Of a DNA stretch of 32,330 nt, positions 1-9,681 are shown piece after piece (position 1 is the stretch's first letter; each line of letters opens with the position of its first letter). This DNA is from Planctomycetota bacterium (GTDB lineage Bacteria > Planctomycetota > UBA1135 > UBA2386): contig JAGQRB010000178.1 in NCBI GenBank assembly GCA_020425925.1, positions 1 to 32,330 of the forward strand, given 5' to 3'. A program made the translations under genes and the position numbers. The notes beneath the pieces are model-generated. The model searched no databases, was not told the DNA's origin, and worked only from the letters and a program-made list of their open reading frames with translations.

Positions 1-1
1 G

Positions 2-838
2 CGCAACGCCCGCTGCCTGATCTGCCGTGGCGGCCTGCTCGCGCTGGTTGCCGCCGCCGGCGCCTGTGCGGGTGAGACCAACGCGCCGATCCATCCGGCC
101 GATGCCCTGCGGCCAACGGCGGCGGTGCCGAAGCTGCGCGATGGCTTCGAGAGCGGCCGGCTGGCGACGTTCTGGCGCGCCGGCGATGGCGGCAGCGGGC
201 GCTACGCCGCCGGAGCGATCGTCGTCACCGACGCGTGCGCGCGCGCGGGCGAACGCTCGGCGCGGATCACCGTACGTGAGGGCGACGTCGCGCAGCGCAC
301 GGAATCAGGCGTGCCGAACGAACGTGCCGAGCTCGATTCGTGCCGGCACGTGCTGCTCGGCCGCGACGTCTGGTGCGGCTTCTCGTTCCTGCTGGGGGAG
401 GACTTCCCGATCGTCGACGTCCGCCTCGTGCTGAGCCAGTGGAAGCAGTCCGGGCTCAGCGGTAGCCCGATCGTCGCGCAGCGCTTTCGCGCCGGGCGAC
501 ACTACCTGACGGTCCGCGATCTCGACACGCCGGGGGAACGGCGCGAGCGCGTCGAGCTGCCGGCGGTCGCGCCGGGCCGGTGGAACGACATGGTGTTCCA
601 CGTCCGCTTCGCGACCGATTCGCGCGGTCTGATCGAACTCTGGATGAACGGTGAGCTCGTCGCGAGCGTGCGCGGGCCGACGGCGGCTGCCGGCGCCGAG
701 CCGGCGTTCTACCACAAGGTCGGTCTCTATCGCGATCGCATGACCGCGCCGATGACGCTGTTCCTCGACAACTACGCGCTCGGCGACAGCTTCGAAGCGG
801 TGGATCCGGCCCGGTTCGACGCTGCCGCCGGCAAGTGA
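2..838 (+). CDS. Secreted polysaccharide lyase, heparin lyase I-like (5' partial)
   Basis: The reading frame is open from base 2, so the start lies upstream. The visible N-terminus has a hydrophobic stretch (GGLLALVAAAGAC, about bases 32-70) like the end of a signal peptide, possibly a lipobox. The rest, from FESGRL, resembles the concanavalin-type jelly-roll of heparin lyase I-like polysaccharide lyases (PF14099): an ERAEL segment, a central QWKQ segment, the RWNDMVFHVRF strand, then ELWMNGELV and a late YHKVGLYR segment. In that family these elements line the groove that binds acidic polysaccharide. The inferred role is cleavage of uronic-acid polysaccharide outside the cytoplasm. Substrate cannot be told from sequence. 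It ends 21 nt from the convergent chemoreceptor gene. The alternative is a non-catalytic jelly-roll carbohydrate binder. Confidence 0.72.
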   Translation, partial: RNARCLICRGGLLALVAAAGACAGETNAPIHPADALRPTAAVPKLRDGFESGRLATFWRAGDGGSGRYAAGAIVVTDACARAGERSARITVREGDVAQRTESGVPNERAELDSCRHVLLGRDVWCGFSFLLGEDFPIVDVRLVLSQWKQSGLSGSPIVAQRFRAGRHYLTVRDLDTPGERRERVELPAVAPGRWNDMVFHVRFATDSRGLIELWMNGELVASVRGPTAAAGAEPAFYHKVGLYRDRMTAPMTLFLDNYALGDSFEAVDPARFDAAAGK

Positions 839-859
839 CCAACCGGCGCGATCGCGCGC

Positions 860-3202
860 TCAGAAGTGGAACACCGACACCAGCTCGAGCAGCTCGTCGG
901 CCATCTGCGCCACCGAGCCGGCCGACTCGAGGGTGGCGGTGCTGCCCTGTCGCGCCGTGTTGGCGGCCTTCGCGACCGTCGCTACCGCGGTCAGCACCTG
1001 GGCGCTGCCGGTCGTGACCTCCTGGATGTTCATCGCGATCGCGCGTGTCACGCTCGTCTGCTGCTCGACCGAGGTGGCGATCGAGGTCTGCCGCGACTCG
1101 ATCTGCTTGATGATGTCGCCGATACCGGCGATAGCGCTGACCGCTTCGCGGGTGTCGCCCTGGATGCCCTCGATCTTGTTGCGGATGTCCTCGGTGGCCT
1201 CGGCGGTCTCCCGCGCCAGCTCCTTGACCTCGCTCGCGACTACGGCGAAGCCCTTGCCGGCTTCGCCCGCGCGCGCCGCCTCGATCGTCGCGTTCAGCGC
1301 GAGCAGATTGGTCTGCTGGGCGATCGACGTGATGGTCTTGACGATCTGACCGATCTCCTCCGAGGAAGTGCCGAGTCGTCCGACGACCTGGCTGGTGTGC
1401 TCGGCGTGCTGGACCGCCTCGCTCGCGATCCGCAGCGCGTCATTGGTGTGACGCGCGATGTCGGCGATGCTCTCGGTGATGCCCTCGGTGTTCTCCGCGA
1501 CCACCTCGACGTTGCGGGTGATCTGCTCGGAGACCGCGGCGGCACCGTGCGCGTCTTCCGAGGTCCGGTTGGCCTCGCCGTTCATGCGCTGGCTCGTGGT
1601 CGTGAGCTGCTCCGCGGCGCCGGAGAGTCGCGATGCGTTGTCGCGGATCGTGAGCAGCCGTCTGCGCAGGTCCGTGAGCAGGCGACCGAGGCCGACCCCC
1701 ATTCGCCCGATCGCGTCGTCGCCGTCGACAGGCATCTCGCGAGTGAGGTCGCCCGCGGCCGCGGCGTCGACGATGTCGAGCATGAGGTCGACCTTGTGTT
1801 TGAGCTCCTGGGCCTGCGCCAGCTCGCGCTCTTGCGCCGCGGCCGCGACGCGTTCGGCGGCGATGCGCTCGGTGACCACCTCGAAGCTGACCATCGTGCC
1901 GAGGCGCTGACCCTTGGGGCCGTGCACCGAGTTGAAGACGAAGTCGACGACCTCGGAGCCCGCGGTCACGCGCTCGTGATAGGGCAGGTTGCGCGGGTCG
2001 GCGAAGAAGATCGCGTTGCCGTCGCCGTGGGCGTAGAACGCGTCGAGCGCTTCCCCGACGTTCGCCTTGCCGGCGCCGAAGACGGCGCGCAGCGTCCGCA
2101 GCGCCGCGGGATTGGCATAGGTGATCGCGAGGCCGTTGTCGGCGAACATCAGACTGGTCGGCGAGTTCTCGACCAGTGCGGCGACGCGGGCACTCTCCGC
2201 TGCCGCCTCCTCGGCGGCACGCGTCGCTTCCTGTGCGGTCCGGTTGCTGTTCTCGAGCGCGACCTGCTTGTCCTGCATGGCGCGGTTCTGCTGCTCGAGT
2301 TCGGCCTTCTGGGCCGCGATCGCCTCGTTCTGTGCGCTGATCGCCGCATTCTGCTCCTCCATCTCGTGGCTCTGCCGCGTCACGGTCTCGTTCTGGCGTT
2401 CGAGTTCCCCGCTCGCTTCCTCCATCCGTCCGAGCATGCGGTCGACGCCGCGCGCGATGTCCCCGACCTCGTCTCGCGATTGCAGCAGTCCACCGAGCGC
2501 TTCGCGGTCGCCGGCGTCCATCACCGCCACGGCCTCCTTCAACGGTCCGGTGATCAGGCGGCTGATCCAGAGGCCGCCGAGTGCGGCCGCGAGGATCGCG
2601 AAGCCGGCGCCGACGAACAGCGCGGTCGAGGCCGAACTGGCCTGCGCGGCCGCTGCCGACGTGGCGGCCTCGGCACCCTGCTCGATCAGGTCGCCGAGCT
2701 CGGCATTGGCGCCCTCGAGCTGGTCGAACAGTTCCTGCACCGAGACCAGCTGCTGCTTCGCGCTCGCGATCTCGCCGCGTTCGAGGGTGAGGGCGAGTTC
2801 GACGCAGGCGCTGCCGTAGCGGTCGACCTGCGGTCGCACGTCGTCCAGCGCCGTTCGGATCGCGGGCGTGATGTCGAGCTCGGCGATGGCCGCGACGTAG
2901 TCCCCGAAGTCCTTGGCGTTGCTCTTCGTGGTCTCGAGCGCCTCCGCGAGCATCGCCTGGTCTCCGACTTCGCCGGCGTAGAGGCTGCGGTAGACGCAGG
3001 CGAGCAGCCCGTCGTGCATCATGTCGGCGAGTGTCATGTTGCGCACCGCCGGGATCTGCACGGCTGCCAGGTTGCGACTCTGGGTGACGAGCGCCGACTT
3101 GGCCCACAGGCCGATGCCGGCGACGAACGCGAGGCCAGCGAGCAGCAGGCCCATGAGGACACCGATCTTCTTGGCGATGGTGAGATCGCGGATGTAGGTC
3201 AT
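860..3202 (-). CDS. Methyl-accepting chemotaxis protein with PAS domain
   Basis: A 780-aa transmembrane chemoreceptor or MCP-type sensor. Order: TM1 (about 13-33), a helical sensing region with a 4-helix-bundle look (34-190), TM2 (193-214), HAMP (215-265), a Gln/Asn-rich coiled coil (260-340), a PAS-like domain (340-445, starting [15 protein letters not shown]), a second HAMP-like segment (470-520), and the MCP signalling hairpin (530-775). The hairpin tip is the classical [20 protein letters not shown], around 627-646. There is no C-terminal NWETF-type CheR tether. The start at 3202 (MTYIRDL) is chosen because TM1 follows directly. The frame stays open 116 codons further upstream, but that part is Arg/Pro-rich and not protein-like. 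No che genes are adjacent, so it presumably feeds a distant CheA/CheW system. Confidence 0.93.
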   Translation of the reverse strand: MTYIRDLTIAKKIGVLMGLLLAGLAFVAGIGLWAKSALVTQSRNLAAVQIPAVRNMTLADMMHDGLLACVYRSLYAGEVGDQAMLAEALETTKSNAKDFGDYVAAIAELDITPAIRTALDDVRPQVDRYGSACVELALTLERGEIASAKQQLVSVQELFDQLEGANAELGDLIEQGAEAATSAAAAQASSASTALFVGAGFAILAAALGGLWISRLITGPLKEAVAVMDAGDREALGGLLQSRDEVGDIARGVDRMLGRMEEASGELERQNETVTRQSHEMEEQNAAISAQNEAIAAQKAELEQQNRAMQDKQVALENSNRTAQEATRAAEEAAAESARVAALVENSPTSLMFADNGLAITYANPAALRTLRAVFGAGKANVGEALDAFYAHGDGNAIFFADPRNLPYHERVTAGSEVVDFVFNSVHGPKGQRLGTMVSFEVVTERIAAERVAAAAQERELAQAQELKHKVDLMLDIVDAAAAGDLTREMPVDGDDAIGRMGVGLGRLLTDLRRRLLTIRDNASRLSGAAEQLTTTSQRMNGEANRTSEDAHGAAAVSEQITRNVEVVAENTEGITESIADIARHTNDALRIASEAVQHAEHTSQVVGRLGTSSEEIGQIVKTITSIAQQTNLLALNATIEAARAGEAGKGFAVVASEVKELARETAEATEDIRNKIEGIQGDTREAVSAIAGIGDIIKQIESRQTSIATSVEQQTSVTRAIAMNIQEVTTGSAQVLTAVATVAKAANTARQGSTATLESAGSVAQMADELLELVSVFHF

Positions 3203-3535
3203 GGTTGCGTTGATCGAGGCTGCTGCCGGCGGTTCCGGAGTGGGGGGGCAATCGGTAACCGTGTGATGCGCCTTGATGCGGTTCTCCCTCACTGCGCCGG
3301 GCTGTCCGGCGCGCGTTCGCTGTCGGCGAGGGTGAGCCCGCAGCGGCAGCGGAGGGGATCGTTCGTTCGTCGGCCGGAGCGCGGGATTGTCCCGAGGCCG
3401 GCCGACGTACGCGGTGCGGGTTCTCCCGATCCAGCGCCGCGATTGCACCGGCGCCGGGTTGCACGCTTTTCGGGCCACACCGCGGGTTGCGCCGACCGCG
3501 CCCCGATGTCCGGCGGATCGAGTAGGCTCGTCGCG
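3203..3535. other. Divergent intergenic region between chemoreceptor and kelch gene
   Basis: These 333 bases separate the divergent starts at 3202 (minus) and 3536 (plus). They must hold both promoters. I see no convincing additional gene: frames open here give Arg/Pro-rich translations. No tRNA, repeat or long hairpin is visible. A run of seven G lies at about 3242-3248. A TAnnnT-type -10 hexamer sits just before the kelch start and is listed separately. Confidence 0.6.
3523..3528 (+). promoter_or_regulatory. Possible -10 element of a leaderless kelch transcript
   Basis: The hexamer TAGGCT ends 7 nt before the ATG at 3536 and there is no Shine-Dalgarno sequence between them. A TAnnnT hexamer 6-9 nt ahead of a start codon is the known layout of leaderless promoters in several high-GC bacteria. 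No clear -35 was recognised. This is inference from position and a short motif only. Confidence 0.3.
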
Positions 3536-5374
3536 ATGCGTCCGCATCATTCCGAGTCGCTCCCTGCCAGCGCGCCAGCGGACATCGCTGCAGGGCCCGG
3601 TCGCGCGCTGCTGCTACCCGTTCTCCTGCTCGCGGCGACACCGTTCGTGGCGCCGGCGCAGACTTGGAACGATGTCTCCGGGCCGGGGCCGACGCCGCGT
3701 CGAGAGCACGCGATGGTCTACGACGGTCAGCGCGATCGCACCGTGATGTTCGGGGGCGATGACTACCCGGTGTTCTTCGGGCTCGGCGACACCTGGGAGT
3801 GGGACGGCGGGGCATGGACCTCTGCCGGCAACCTCGTGTCGGCGCGACGGAGTGGGCACGCGCTGGCTTACGACGGGCAGCGCGCTCGGGTGTTGATGTT
3901 CGGTGGCGGGATCTTCACGGCGGGGTTGTTCGGCGACACCTGGGCCTGGGACGGCGCGGTCTGGACTCAGCTCACCACCGCCGGCCCTTCGCCCCGTACG
4001 CGGGTGGCGATGGCCTACGACAGCCAGCGCGACCGGGCCGTGCTGTTCGGCGGCGAGGGCAGCGGCGGCCGTCTCGGTGACACCTGGGAATGGGACGGCA
4101 CGGCCTGGAGTCCGGTGGCGTTCGCTGGCCCACTCGCGCGCTCGCGGCATGCGATGGTCTACGACAGCTGGCGGGGGCGGACAGTGCTGTTCGGCGGGAT
4201 GAATGCGACGCTCACGGCGCTTCGCGACACCTGGGAGTGGGACGGCAGCGTGTGGACCCAGATCCTGTTCGCGGGGCCGTCGGCGCGCTACTCCCATGCT
4301 CTGGCGTTCGATGGTGATCGCGGTCGGACCCTGCTGTTCGGTGGCCGCGGCAACACCGGTTGGCCGACCGACACCTGGGAATGGGACGGCATGGCCTGGA
4401 GTCCGATTGCCGTGACCGGGCCGGCGGCGCGCGCGGATCACGCCATGGCCTACGACGGTCGGCGGCGACGGACGGTGCTGTTCGGCGGACACGATGGCAG
4501 CAACAACGAGTTCAGCGACACCTGGGAGTTCGCTGCCGGAGCGAACTTCAGCACGTTCGGTGACGGCTGCCGCGGCTCGGCGAACGTGGGGTACGTCTGT
4601 GGCGAACGCAATCCGTCCGGCGGCGTGCTGGTCGGCACCCTGAGTCCGGTCGAGTTCGCGATCGGTCTGCCGGTCGCCCTGGTCGAGATCGTCGGCTTCG
4701 AGATGTTCACGCAGTCGACCGGTGGGGTGGCGGTGATCCCGGCGCACATCTACCGCGACCTGTCATCGCCCCCGGTCGCGTCGACGACGATGACCGTCGG
4801 GCCGACACCCGGTTTCTACACCGCGACGTTTTCGACCCCGGTGCAGGTGTCGCCGGTGTTCATCGCGATCGACCTGTCGGCCCAGACCGTGTTCCTGCCG
4901 GACCTCCTGTTGGCCGCACCCAGCGCGGTCCAGGTTCGACCGAACGGCAGCGGGCCATGGACGACGTCGTCGTCCAACCGGCCGGCGTGGCGCGTCCACT
5001 GCGTCGACGTCCTGACGCCGACGCTCGGCAACGTCGGCGACCCGATCCTCGGCGCGGCCTACGACGTGACCCTCGACGATGCGCTGCCCGCGGTCGGCGC
5101 GATCAGCGTGACGGGGCTCTCCGACACGGTCTTCGGCGGCACCGCGTTGCCGGCGCCGCTTCCCGACGCGCCCGGCTGCCTGCTGTGGGTCGCGCCCGAT
5201 GCCACCCGCTTGCTGTCCACTTCCACGAACGGAACTGCGGTCGATTCGTTCGCCGTGCCGAACGCCGCGAGCTACATCGGCCTCGAGCTGTTCCACCAGT
5301 GGGTCGTCTTCGATCCGGCCAACCCGCTCGGTCTCGTCGTCTCGAACGCCGGCCGGGCCTGGCTCGGTCGATGA
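3536..5374 (+). CDS. Secreted kelch-repeat protein with clade-type C-terminal domain
   Basis: A 612-aa exported protein. A basic N-terminus is followed by a hydrophobic segment ([19 protein letters not shown], about residues 23-42), as in a signal peptide. Six kelch-type repeats follow (about 49-337), each with an xHAMxYD / RxVLFGG / DTWEWDG pattern and about 49 residues apart, enough for a six-bladed propeller. Next come an insert of about 150 residues with no recognised family (342-495) and a C-terminal domain (about 495-612) ending [15 protein letters not shown]. That domain resembles the ends of other exported proteins here. The ATG at 3536 is chosen; an in-frame ATG at 3506 is possible. 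Role unknown; probably an extracellular or surface binding protein. Its end is 67 nt from a convergent gene. Confidence 0.88.
   Translation: MRPHHSESLPASAPADIAAGPGRALLLPVLLLAATPFVAPAQTWNDVSGPGPTPRREHAMVYDGQRDRTVMFGGDDYPVFFGLGDTWEWDGGAWTSAGNLVSARRSGHALAYDGQRARVLMFGGGIFTAGLFGDTWAWDGAVWTQLTTAGPSPRTRVAMAYDSQRDRAVLFGGEGSGGRLGDTWEWDGTAWSPVAFAGPLARSRHAMVYDSWRGRTVLFGGMNATLTALRDTWEWDGSVWTQILFAGPSARYSHALAFDGDRGRTLLFGGRGNTGWPTDTWEWDGMAWSPIAVTGPAARADHAMAYDGRRRRTVLFGGHDGSNNEFSDTWEFAAGANFSTFGDGCRGSANVGYVCGERNPSGGVLVGTLSPVEFAIGLPVALVEIVGFEMFTQSTGGVAVIPAHIYRDLSSPPVASTTMTVGPTPGFYTATFSTPVQVSPVFIAIDLSAQTVFLPDLLLAAPSAVQVRPNGSGPWTTSSSNRPAWRVHCVDVLTPTLGNVGDPILGAAYDVTLDDALPAVGAISVTGLSDTVFGGTALPAPLPDAPGCLLWVAPDATRLLSTSTNGTAVDSFAVPNAASYIGLELFHQWVVFDPANPLGLVVSNAGRAWLGR
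3690..4545 (+). repeat. Six tandem kelch repeats (coding)
   Basis: Six units of about 147 bases lie within the kelch gene. They are easiest to follow by the near-identical stretch coding DTWEWDG or DTWAWDG, recurring near 3788, 3938, 4079, 4229, 4370 and 4515 (the last unit reads DTWEFAA). Conservation at the nucleotide level around this motif suggests expansion by duplication or gene conversion. Confidence 0.8.
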
Positions 5375-5382
5375 CCCGCTCC

Positions 5383-5397
5383 GCTCGGGTCCCGAGC
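5383..5397. terminator. Short hairpin between convergent genes
   Basis: An inverted repeat with arms GCTCGG and CCGAGC around a GTC loop lies 8 nt after the kelch stop, between two convergent genes. It could help end transcripts from both sides. No T-run follows, so it is not a canonical intrinsic terminator. Confidence 0.25.
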
Positions 5398-5441
5398 CCC
5401 GACCTGCAGCGCGTCGGCACGGCGAGAGCACCGGCTCGGCG

Positions 5442-7340
5442 CTACATGCCGATCTGGGCGCACAGCCCGTTGGTCAGCGTGATGCCGACCGCGTTGCCGG
5501 CCGTCGGGCCGAACACGCCGCCCTGCAGGTAGACCGGTACGCCGTTGGCAGCGGCGGGCACGGTCCACGGCCAGCGCAGCTCGGTGTTGTTCGGATTCGC
5601 GAGCAGCACGCTGAACAGCACGAGGCCGAGGTCGAGGTGCGACTCGCAACCCGAGAGCCCGTAGGAATCGAGCGGCAGGCCGGTCGGCAGGCTGGCGAAG
5701 CCGAACGCCAGGAAGCCGCCGATCGGCTGGGCCGGGTTGCCACCGAGCTGGCTCACGATCGCGTCGATCGTCGTGTTGATCACCGGCGGGCCGGAGAACG
5801 ACAGCTGCGGCGCGCTCGCGCCGGTGCCGGTGGTGTGCTGGGTGATCGCCGACCAGTCGGTCGACGTGCCGAGCGACTGGCCGCCGCCGGCGCTGAAACC
5901 CACGATCGCCGGCGCAAACCCGGGGTTCGCGAGCCGCGGTCCGTAGACGAAGGTGACCTCACCGCTCGGCAACAGCTCGAGCTGGAAGTCCGAACGGTTG
6001 CCGGTGGTGCCCCAGGGCGGCGTGTCGAGCCAGGTGATGCGGATGCCGCCGCGCGGGCTCGGGTCCTCGATCCGGAGCTCGCCGATGTTGGTCGGGTCGA
6101 GGTCGACGTGGAACGGCGCGAGCTGCGGCAGCAGGTCGCGGAACGAGGCCAGCGAACCGTCGTGGCCGTTGGTCTGGGGCGACGGATCGGTCGTGCTGCC
6201 GAGGAACACGCGGCCGTTCGAGTTGATCGTGACCGCCGTGCAGCTGCCGCCCGGGAACGGCAGCCCGCCGGCGAACGTCCCGGCCGGCAACGGGTAGACC
6301 AACGACGCGTCGTCCCAGCCGCTCGCACTCGACGAGGTCGGCGTCAGCGCGAGCACGTCGATGCCGTTGGCGACCGCGCTGGCGCCGTCGAACGCCGGCC
6401 CGCCGGGGCCGACGTCGTAGTGGCCACCGCTGCCGTCCGGCACGAATGCGAGCGTCCACTGCGTGTTCGCCAGGTCGATTGCGGTGGAGGCGGCCAGGCC
6501 GCGCTCGTAGACCGCGCGCGGCGAGTCGTAGCAGCCGGCGCCGAACGGCAGCCCGACCGTCGCGCCGGCGGCACCGGGGAGGTAGTCGATCGCGAGGTTG
6601 AGGTCGAGCGTGTTGGACACCGACGACGGGTTCGGGTTCGGGATCAGGTTGCCGCCGGTGTCGGTGGCGCGCCAGCCGCTCTGCTGCACGCCGCCGTTGT
6701 CGAGCGTCAGGAACGCGTCGCTCCAAGAAGTGATCGGATTCTGCCAGCCGACGATGCTCTCGATCCGGCCCGGATTGAGCAGCGGGACGTTGGTCTGGCC
6801 GGGGATCAGCGCCGTGCCGTTCCAGCTCGTCGACAGCACCTCGATGCAGACGCCGTAGGTGCCCGCCGGCACGACGAGCGGAGCCGGCGTGCCGTTCGCA
6901 TCCTTGAGGTTCGCGATCGGACTGTCTCCCGGAAACGCGGTGATCGTGAGCTCGCCGCGGGCGTCCGGCATGCCGGCCTGCGCCAGGCCCCATGCCGCCG
7001 CATTCGCCTCGTTGCCGGTGCGGGTTCCCGCGATCAGGTAGATGCGGACCTCGGCGATGTTGCCGACCTGGTTCGGGATCGTCGGGCTGCCGGCACCCTG
7101 GCTGTAGGTCGGGATCGACAGCGACCCGATCTCGATCGCCGACTGGACGTCGAGGTCGAAGAACAGGTTGAGGCTGCTGGTCTGGTTGCTTGCCCAGGTG
7201 TGGAACGCGGCGGCCCACGGGTCGAAGGTGCGCAGTGCTTCGGGTGCGACCGGGGTGCACTGGGCTGCTGCGGGTGCGGTCAGGGCGAGCGGGGACAGGG
7301 CGGCAGCGGCGAGCGCGGCGAGCGGAGCGGATCGGGGCAT
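5442..7340 (-). CDS. Secreted protein of unknown function with clade-type C-terminal domain
   Basis: A 632-aa protein beginning with a typical signal peptide (hydrophobic residues 5-27, ending APAAAQ). No family is recognised with confidence. The N-terminal half (about 28-280) is beta-rich, with a segment listing an institute-like FDLDVQSAIEIGSLSIP start. The second half (about 290-500) contains SDFQLELLPSGEVTFVYG and APAIVGFSAG, reminiscent of nidogen-like (NIDO) or other adhesion beta-sandwich domains; this is only a resemblance. The last 125 residues include two Cys (in SGCESH and GLCAQIGM) and end like the other exported proteins of this window. It is followed in the same direction by nothing; its 3' end faces the kelch gene. 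Likely extracellular or cell-surface. The gap of 90 nt after the AlkB-like gene suggests a separate transcript or distal operon member. Confidence 0.82.
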   Translation of the reverse strand: MPRSAPLAALAAAALSPLALTAPAAAQCTPVAPEALRTFDPWAAAFHTWASNQTSSLNLFFDLDVQSAIEIGSLSIPTYSQGAGSPTIPNQVGNIAEVRIYLIAGTRTGNEANAAAWGLAQAGMPDARGELTITAFPGDSPIANLKDANGTPAPLVVPAGTYGVCIEVLSTSWNGTALIPGQTNVPLLNPGRIESIVGWQNPITSWSDAFLTLDNGGVQQSGWRATDTGGNLIPNPNPSSVSNTLDLNLAIDYLPGAAGATVGLPFGAGCYDSPRAVYERGLAASTAIDLANTQWTLAFVPDGSGGHYDVGPGGPAFDGASAVANGIDVLALTPTSSSASGWDDASLVYPLPAGTFAGGLPFPGGSCTAVTINSNGRVFLGSTTDPSPQTNGHDGSLASFRDLLPQLAPFHVDLDPTNIGELRIEDPSPRGGIRITWLDTPPWGTTGNRSDFQLELLPSGEVTFVYGPRLANPGFAPAIVGFSAGGGQSLGTSTDWSAITQHTTGTGASAPQLSFSGPPVINTTIDAIVSQLGGNPAQPIGGFLAFGFASLPTGLPLDSYGLSGCESHLDLGLVLFSVLLANPNNTELRWPWTVPAAANGVPVYLQGGVFGPTAGNAVGITLTNGLCAQIGM

Positions 7341-7430
7341 CGGGAGGTTGCGCGGAGGACGGCGCCGCAGGTTACGGGTTCGGCGGCGAAGCGACCAACC
7401 CCACCCCTGCGGTCGCCGGCCCCGGGCACG

Positions 7431-8525
7431 TCAGGCCGCTGGCAGGGCGTCGAGGTGTGGGTGCACGACCCGGCGCCACCACGGCGGCACGAGCGCCAGC
7501 AGGACCATCAGCGAGACGTCGAGCGGATAGGTCGGCGATTGCGAACGAAGGCGCAGCGCCTCGTACGGGCGCCCCGGATTGGCGTGGTGGTCGGCGTGCC
7601 GGAACAGGTTGAACAGCGCCAGGTTCGTCACGTGTGCTTCCTGCGACCACGAGTGCCGGTCGGTCACCGGCTCGAAGCGACCGTCGACCGCGCGGCGTTC
7701 GAGGCCGTAGTGCTGCACGTAGTTGATCATCTCGAGTTTGAGGATCGCGACCAGCGACTGCAGCAGGAAGAAAACGACGCCTGTGATGCCGGCAAGCGAC
7801 CACGCGAGCGTGCACCACAGCGCGCTGCAGCCGTACCAGAGCAGGAGCTCGCTGCGCCACCAGCGCGGGCTCGCGAGCGTCGCGCGCTCGGCGCGCCAGG
7901 CCTCGCCGATGCCGCCGGGCACGCTCTGCAGCCAGAACGAGTAGAGGTTCTGGCCGCGACGCGCCGACGACGGGTCGAGCCTGGTGCCGACGAAACGGTG
8001 GTGGACGCGCAGGTGGACGATCTTGAACGAGCCGAACGTCACCGTCGACAGCAGGAGGCCGCCGATGGCGCGCTCGAGCAACGTTCCGCGGTGGATCAGC
8101 TCGTGCGCGGTGTTGATCGCGAGCAGCGACGAGTAGAGCCCCGTCGAGCCCAGGGTACCGAGCATGCCGAGCGCGCCGAGGCCGCCGGTCGACCAGTAGT
8201 CGGTGGCGAAGAACAGCATCGCGAGCTGTGCCGGCAGGGCGAGCAGCGGCACGACGCGGTAGTAGGCCGGTGCCGCGCCGCGCGCGACGCCGCCGGTCTC
8301 GCCGATCGCATCGCCGAAGAGCCGCTGGCGCACGAGTCGGTTGTGGAACGGGACCACGACGTAGGCGACGACGAGCGGCAGGAACGCGAACAGGTCGACG
8401 TGGCCGGTGATCTCGCCGAGCCGGAAGCTCGCGATCAGCACGGCCGGGACGAGCAGGCTGACGAGGAAGCCCGGCCGCACTGCCCAAGGCCGCGATCGGG
8501 TCGAGGTTGGTTGCTTCGGTTGCAT
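7431..8525 (-). CDS. alkB: AlkB-like integral-membrane diiron hydroxylase (alkane 1-monooxygenase family)
   Basis: A 364-aa polytopic membrane protein of the fatty-acid-desaturase/AlkB superfamily. The His clusters that bind the diiron centre are all present: HELIH (141-145), HLRVHH (171-176) and HADHH (310-314), plus the AlkB-type NYVQHYG segment (268-274). The stretch after HLRVHH (SSARRGQNLYSF) also fits AlkB rather than acyl-lipid desaturases. Known members hydroxylate the terminal carbon of alkanes or fatty-acyl chains using O2 and a rubredoxin; no rubredoxin gene is visible nearby. A GAGG at 9-12 nt before the ATG may serve as ribosome site. It follows the KASIII-like gene by 10 nt, so the two are surely cotranscribed. 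In this setting it more likely modifies the acyl product of its neighbours than degrades environmental alkanes. Substrate is inferred only. Confidence 0.88.
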   Translation of the reverse strand: MQPKQPTSTRSRPWAVRPGFLVSLLVPAVLIASFRLGEITGHVDLFAFLPLVVAYVVVPFHNRLVRQRLFGDAIGETGGVARGAAPAYYRVVPLLALPAQLAMLFFATDYWSTGGLGALGMLGTLGSTGLYSSLLAINTAHELIHRGTLLERAIGGLLLSTVTFGSFKIVHLRVHHRFVGTRLDPSSARRGQNLYSFWLQSVPGGIGEAWRAERATLASPRWWRSELLLWYGCSALWCTLAWSLAGITGVVFFLLQSLVAILKLEMINYVQHYGLERRAVDGRFEPVTDRHSWSQEAHVTNLALFNLFRHADHHANPGRPYEALRLRSQSPTYPLDVSLMVLLALVPPWWRRVVHPHLDALPAA

Positions 8526-8535
8526 GGCTCTTGCC

Positions 8536-9573
8536 TCAGTAGGTCAGTTGCACGACGGAGGTCACGATGCCCGCGCTCGCCGGCACGAGCGCGACGTCGG
8601 CGCCGCGTTGCAGCACGCCGGCGCGCTCGGCATGGCTCATGCCGACCGGCAGGCTCGCCGACACGAGGTTGCCGAACTCGGGGTAGACCTCGAGGTAGAC
8701 CTTGTCGACCGGCACGCCGTAGCGCGGCATCTTGTCGCGGTAGATCGCCTTCGAGGGCGCGTGCGGGAAGTAGAGCGACTTGGCGGCGGGGTCGGCGATC
8801 GTGTCGCGCAGCAACTCGCCGAGCAGCGTGCTCGCCTCGTTGAACAGGTCGTAGCCGTAGGACACGAACTTGTGCTCGCCGTTGTGACCGATGCGCTCGG
8901 TCGGCTCGATGAAGTCGGTGTAGCTCGGCAGCGGGATCGTGCAGAGGTCGGCGTAGCGCGGCCGCGAGCGGTAGTCGAACGACCACTCGTCGTCGCTGCC
9001 CTGCAGCACGACCGCGGTGGCGGCTTCGCCGATCGTGTACATCGGGAACGTGTACATCAGCGAGTCGAGGTCGCGGATCTCCCAGTTGTCGTGGAAGCCG
9101 ACATGGAACTCGCCGTTGACGACCATCGCGTTGCGGATCTTGCCGGCGCGCAGCGTCAGGTACGAGATCTCGAGGGCGCGCACCCAGCTCATGCAGGCGT
9201 CGGTGACGTCGAAGCAGTTGACCGTGTCCATGCCGCGCGCGTTGGCGTAGAAGTACGCGTTCGCGGGTTCGAGGAAGCCCTTGCCGACGCCGCAGTAGAT
9301 CAGCAGATCGATGTCCTTCGGCTGCAGGCCGGCCTTGGCCAGCGCGTCGTCCATGGCGCCGAGCACGAGATCGCCGGCCTTCTCGCCGCCGGCCGAGTCG
9401 CGCCAGTAGCGCGTGCGCGCGCCGGTCTTGTCGAGCAGCTTGCGAACCACGTTGAGGTAGCGCTCGCGCTGGCGGCGCGAGACCTTCGGGTTCTCGGCCG
9501 CGATGTGCTCGAGGAGATCGTCGTTGGTGAGGCGACGGGACGGGGTGCGGTAGGCCAGCGACGTGATGTTCAT
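8536..9573 (-). CDS. 3-oxoacyl-ACP synthase III-like condensing enzyme
   Basis: A 345-aa thiolase-fold protein of KASIII (FabH/OleA/PqsD-like) type. The catalytic triad of the family is visible: Cys127 in DVTDACMSW, His271 in YFPHAPSK, and Asn302 in EFGNLVSASLP. The GEAATAVVL strand (182-190) is also typical. Such enzymes make a C-C bond between an acyl-CoA/ACP and a malonyl- or second acyl-thioester. The loop sequences differ from housekeeping FabH (DACMSW instead of the usual ACAGF), which argues for a specialised pathway enzyme. ATG at 9573 (MNITSLAY) is chosen because family homology begins there; the frame is open further upstream. No strong Shine-Dalgarno. It sits between an AurF-like oxygenase and an AlkB-like hydroxylase, suggesting it builds the carbon skeleton they oxidise. 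An ester-forming or OleA-like head-to-head role cannot be excluded. Confidence 0.85.
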   Translation of the reverse strand: MNITSLAYRTPSRRLTNDDLLEHIAAENPKVSRRQRERYLNVVRKLLDKTGARTRYWRDSAGGEKAGDLVLGAMDDALAKAGLQPKDIDLLIYCGVGKGFLEPANAYFYANARGMDTVNCFDVTDACMSWVRALEISYLTLRAGKIRNAMVVNGEFHVGFHDNWEIRDLDSLMYTFPMYTIGEAATAVVLQGSDDEWSFDYRSRPRYADLCTIPLPSYTDFIEPTERIGHNGEHKFVSYGYDLFNEASTLLGELLRDTIADPAAKSLYFPHAPSKAIYRDKMPRYGVPVDKVYLEVYPEFGNLVSASLPVGMSHAERAGVLQRGADVALVPASAGIVTSVVQLTY

Positions 9574-9649
9574 GAGATTCTCGCGGAGGGTCGGGTAGGC
9601 GGCTCGCGGCCGCCGCTCGATCCATGCCGGCAGGGCCGCCGGCGAGGCG

Positions 9650-9681
9650 CGGAACCGGAAAACCCGCGCGCGAAGTTCGCG
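9650..9681 (-). terminator. Weak hairpin followed by T-run after the AurF-like gene
   Basis: On the minus strand, shortly after the stop at 9693, the arms CGCGA and TCGCG (9681-9669) form a 5-bp stem with a 3-nt loop. A GGGTTTT stretch follows within a few bases. This could partly terminate or attenuate transcription between the AurF-like and KASIII-like genes. The stem is short, so I treat it as a candidate only. Confidence 0.22.

Noticed and set aside
846..857. Perfect palindrome GCGCGATCGCGC between two convergent genes
   Set aside because: It has no loop or T-run, and GC-rich DNA yields such palindromes often; not strong enough to call a terminator.
1440..3815. A 791-codon minus-strand open frame in another frame of the chemoreceptor
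   Set aside because: Arg/Pro/Ala-rich translation without any domain; a frame shadow.
866..5374. A 1502-codon open frame on the plus strand running antisense through the chemoreceptor
   Set aside because: Only the part from 3536 is protein-like. The rest is the complement of a clear MCP gene and reads as Arg/Asp/Gly/Leu-rich sequence, as expected from GC-rich codons.
7391..7416. Inverted repeat GCGACC/GGTCGC downstream of the AlkB-like gene
   Set aside because: Six-bp stem with a 14-nt loop and no T-run; likely chance.
5199..8843. A 1214-codon plus-strand open frame
   Set aside because: It is antisense to the 632-aa protein, AlkB-like and KASIII-like genes, all with recognisable features, and its translation is low-complexity Arg/Glu/Val.
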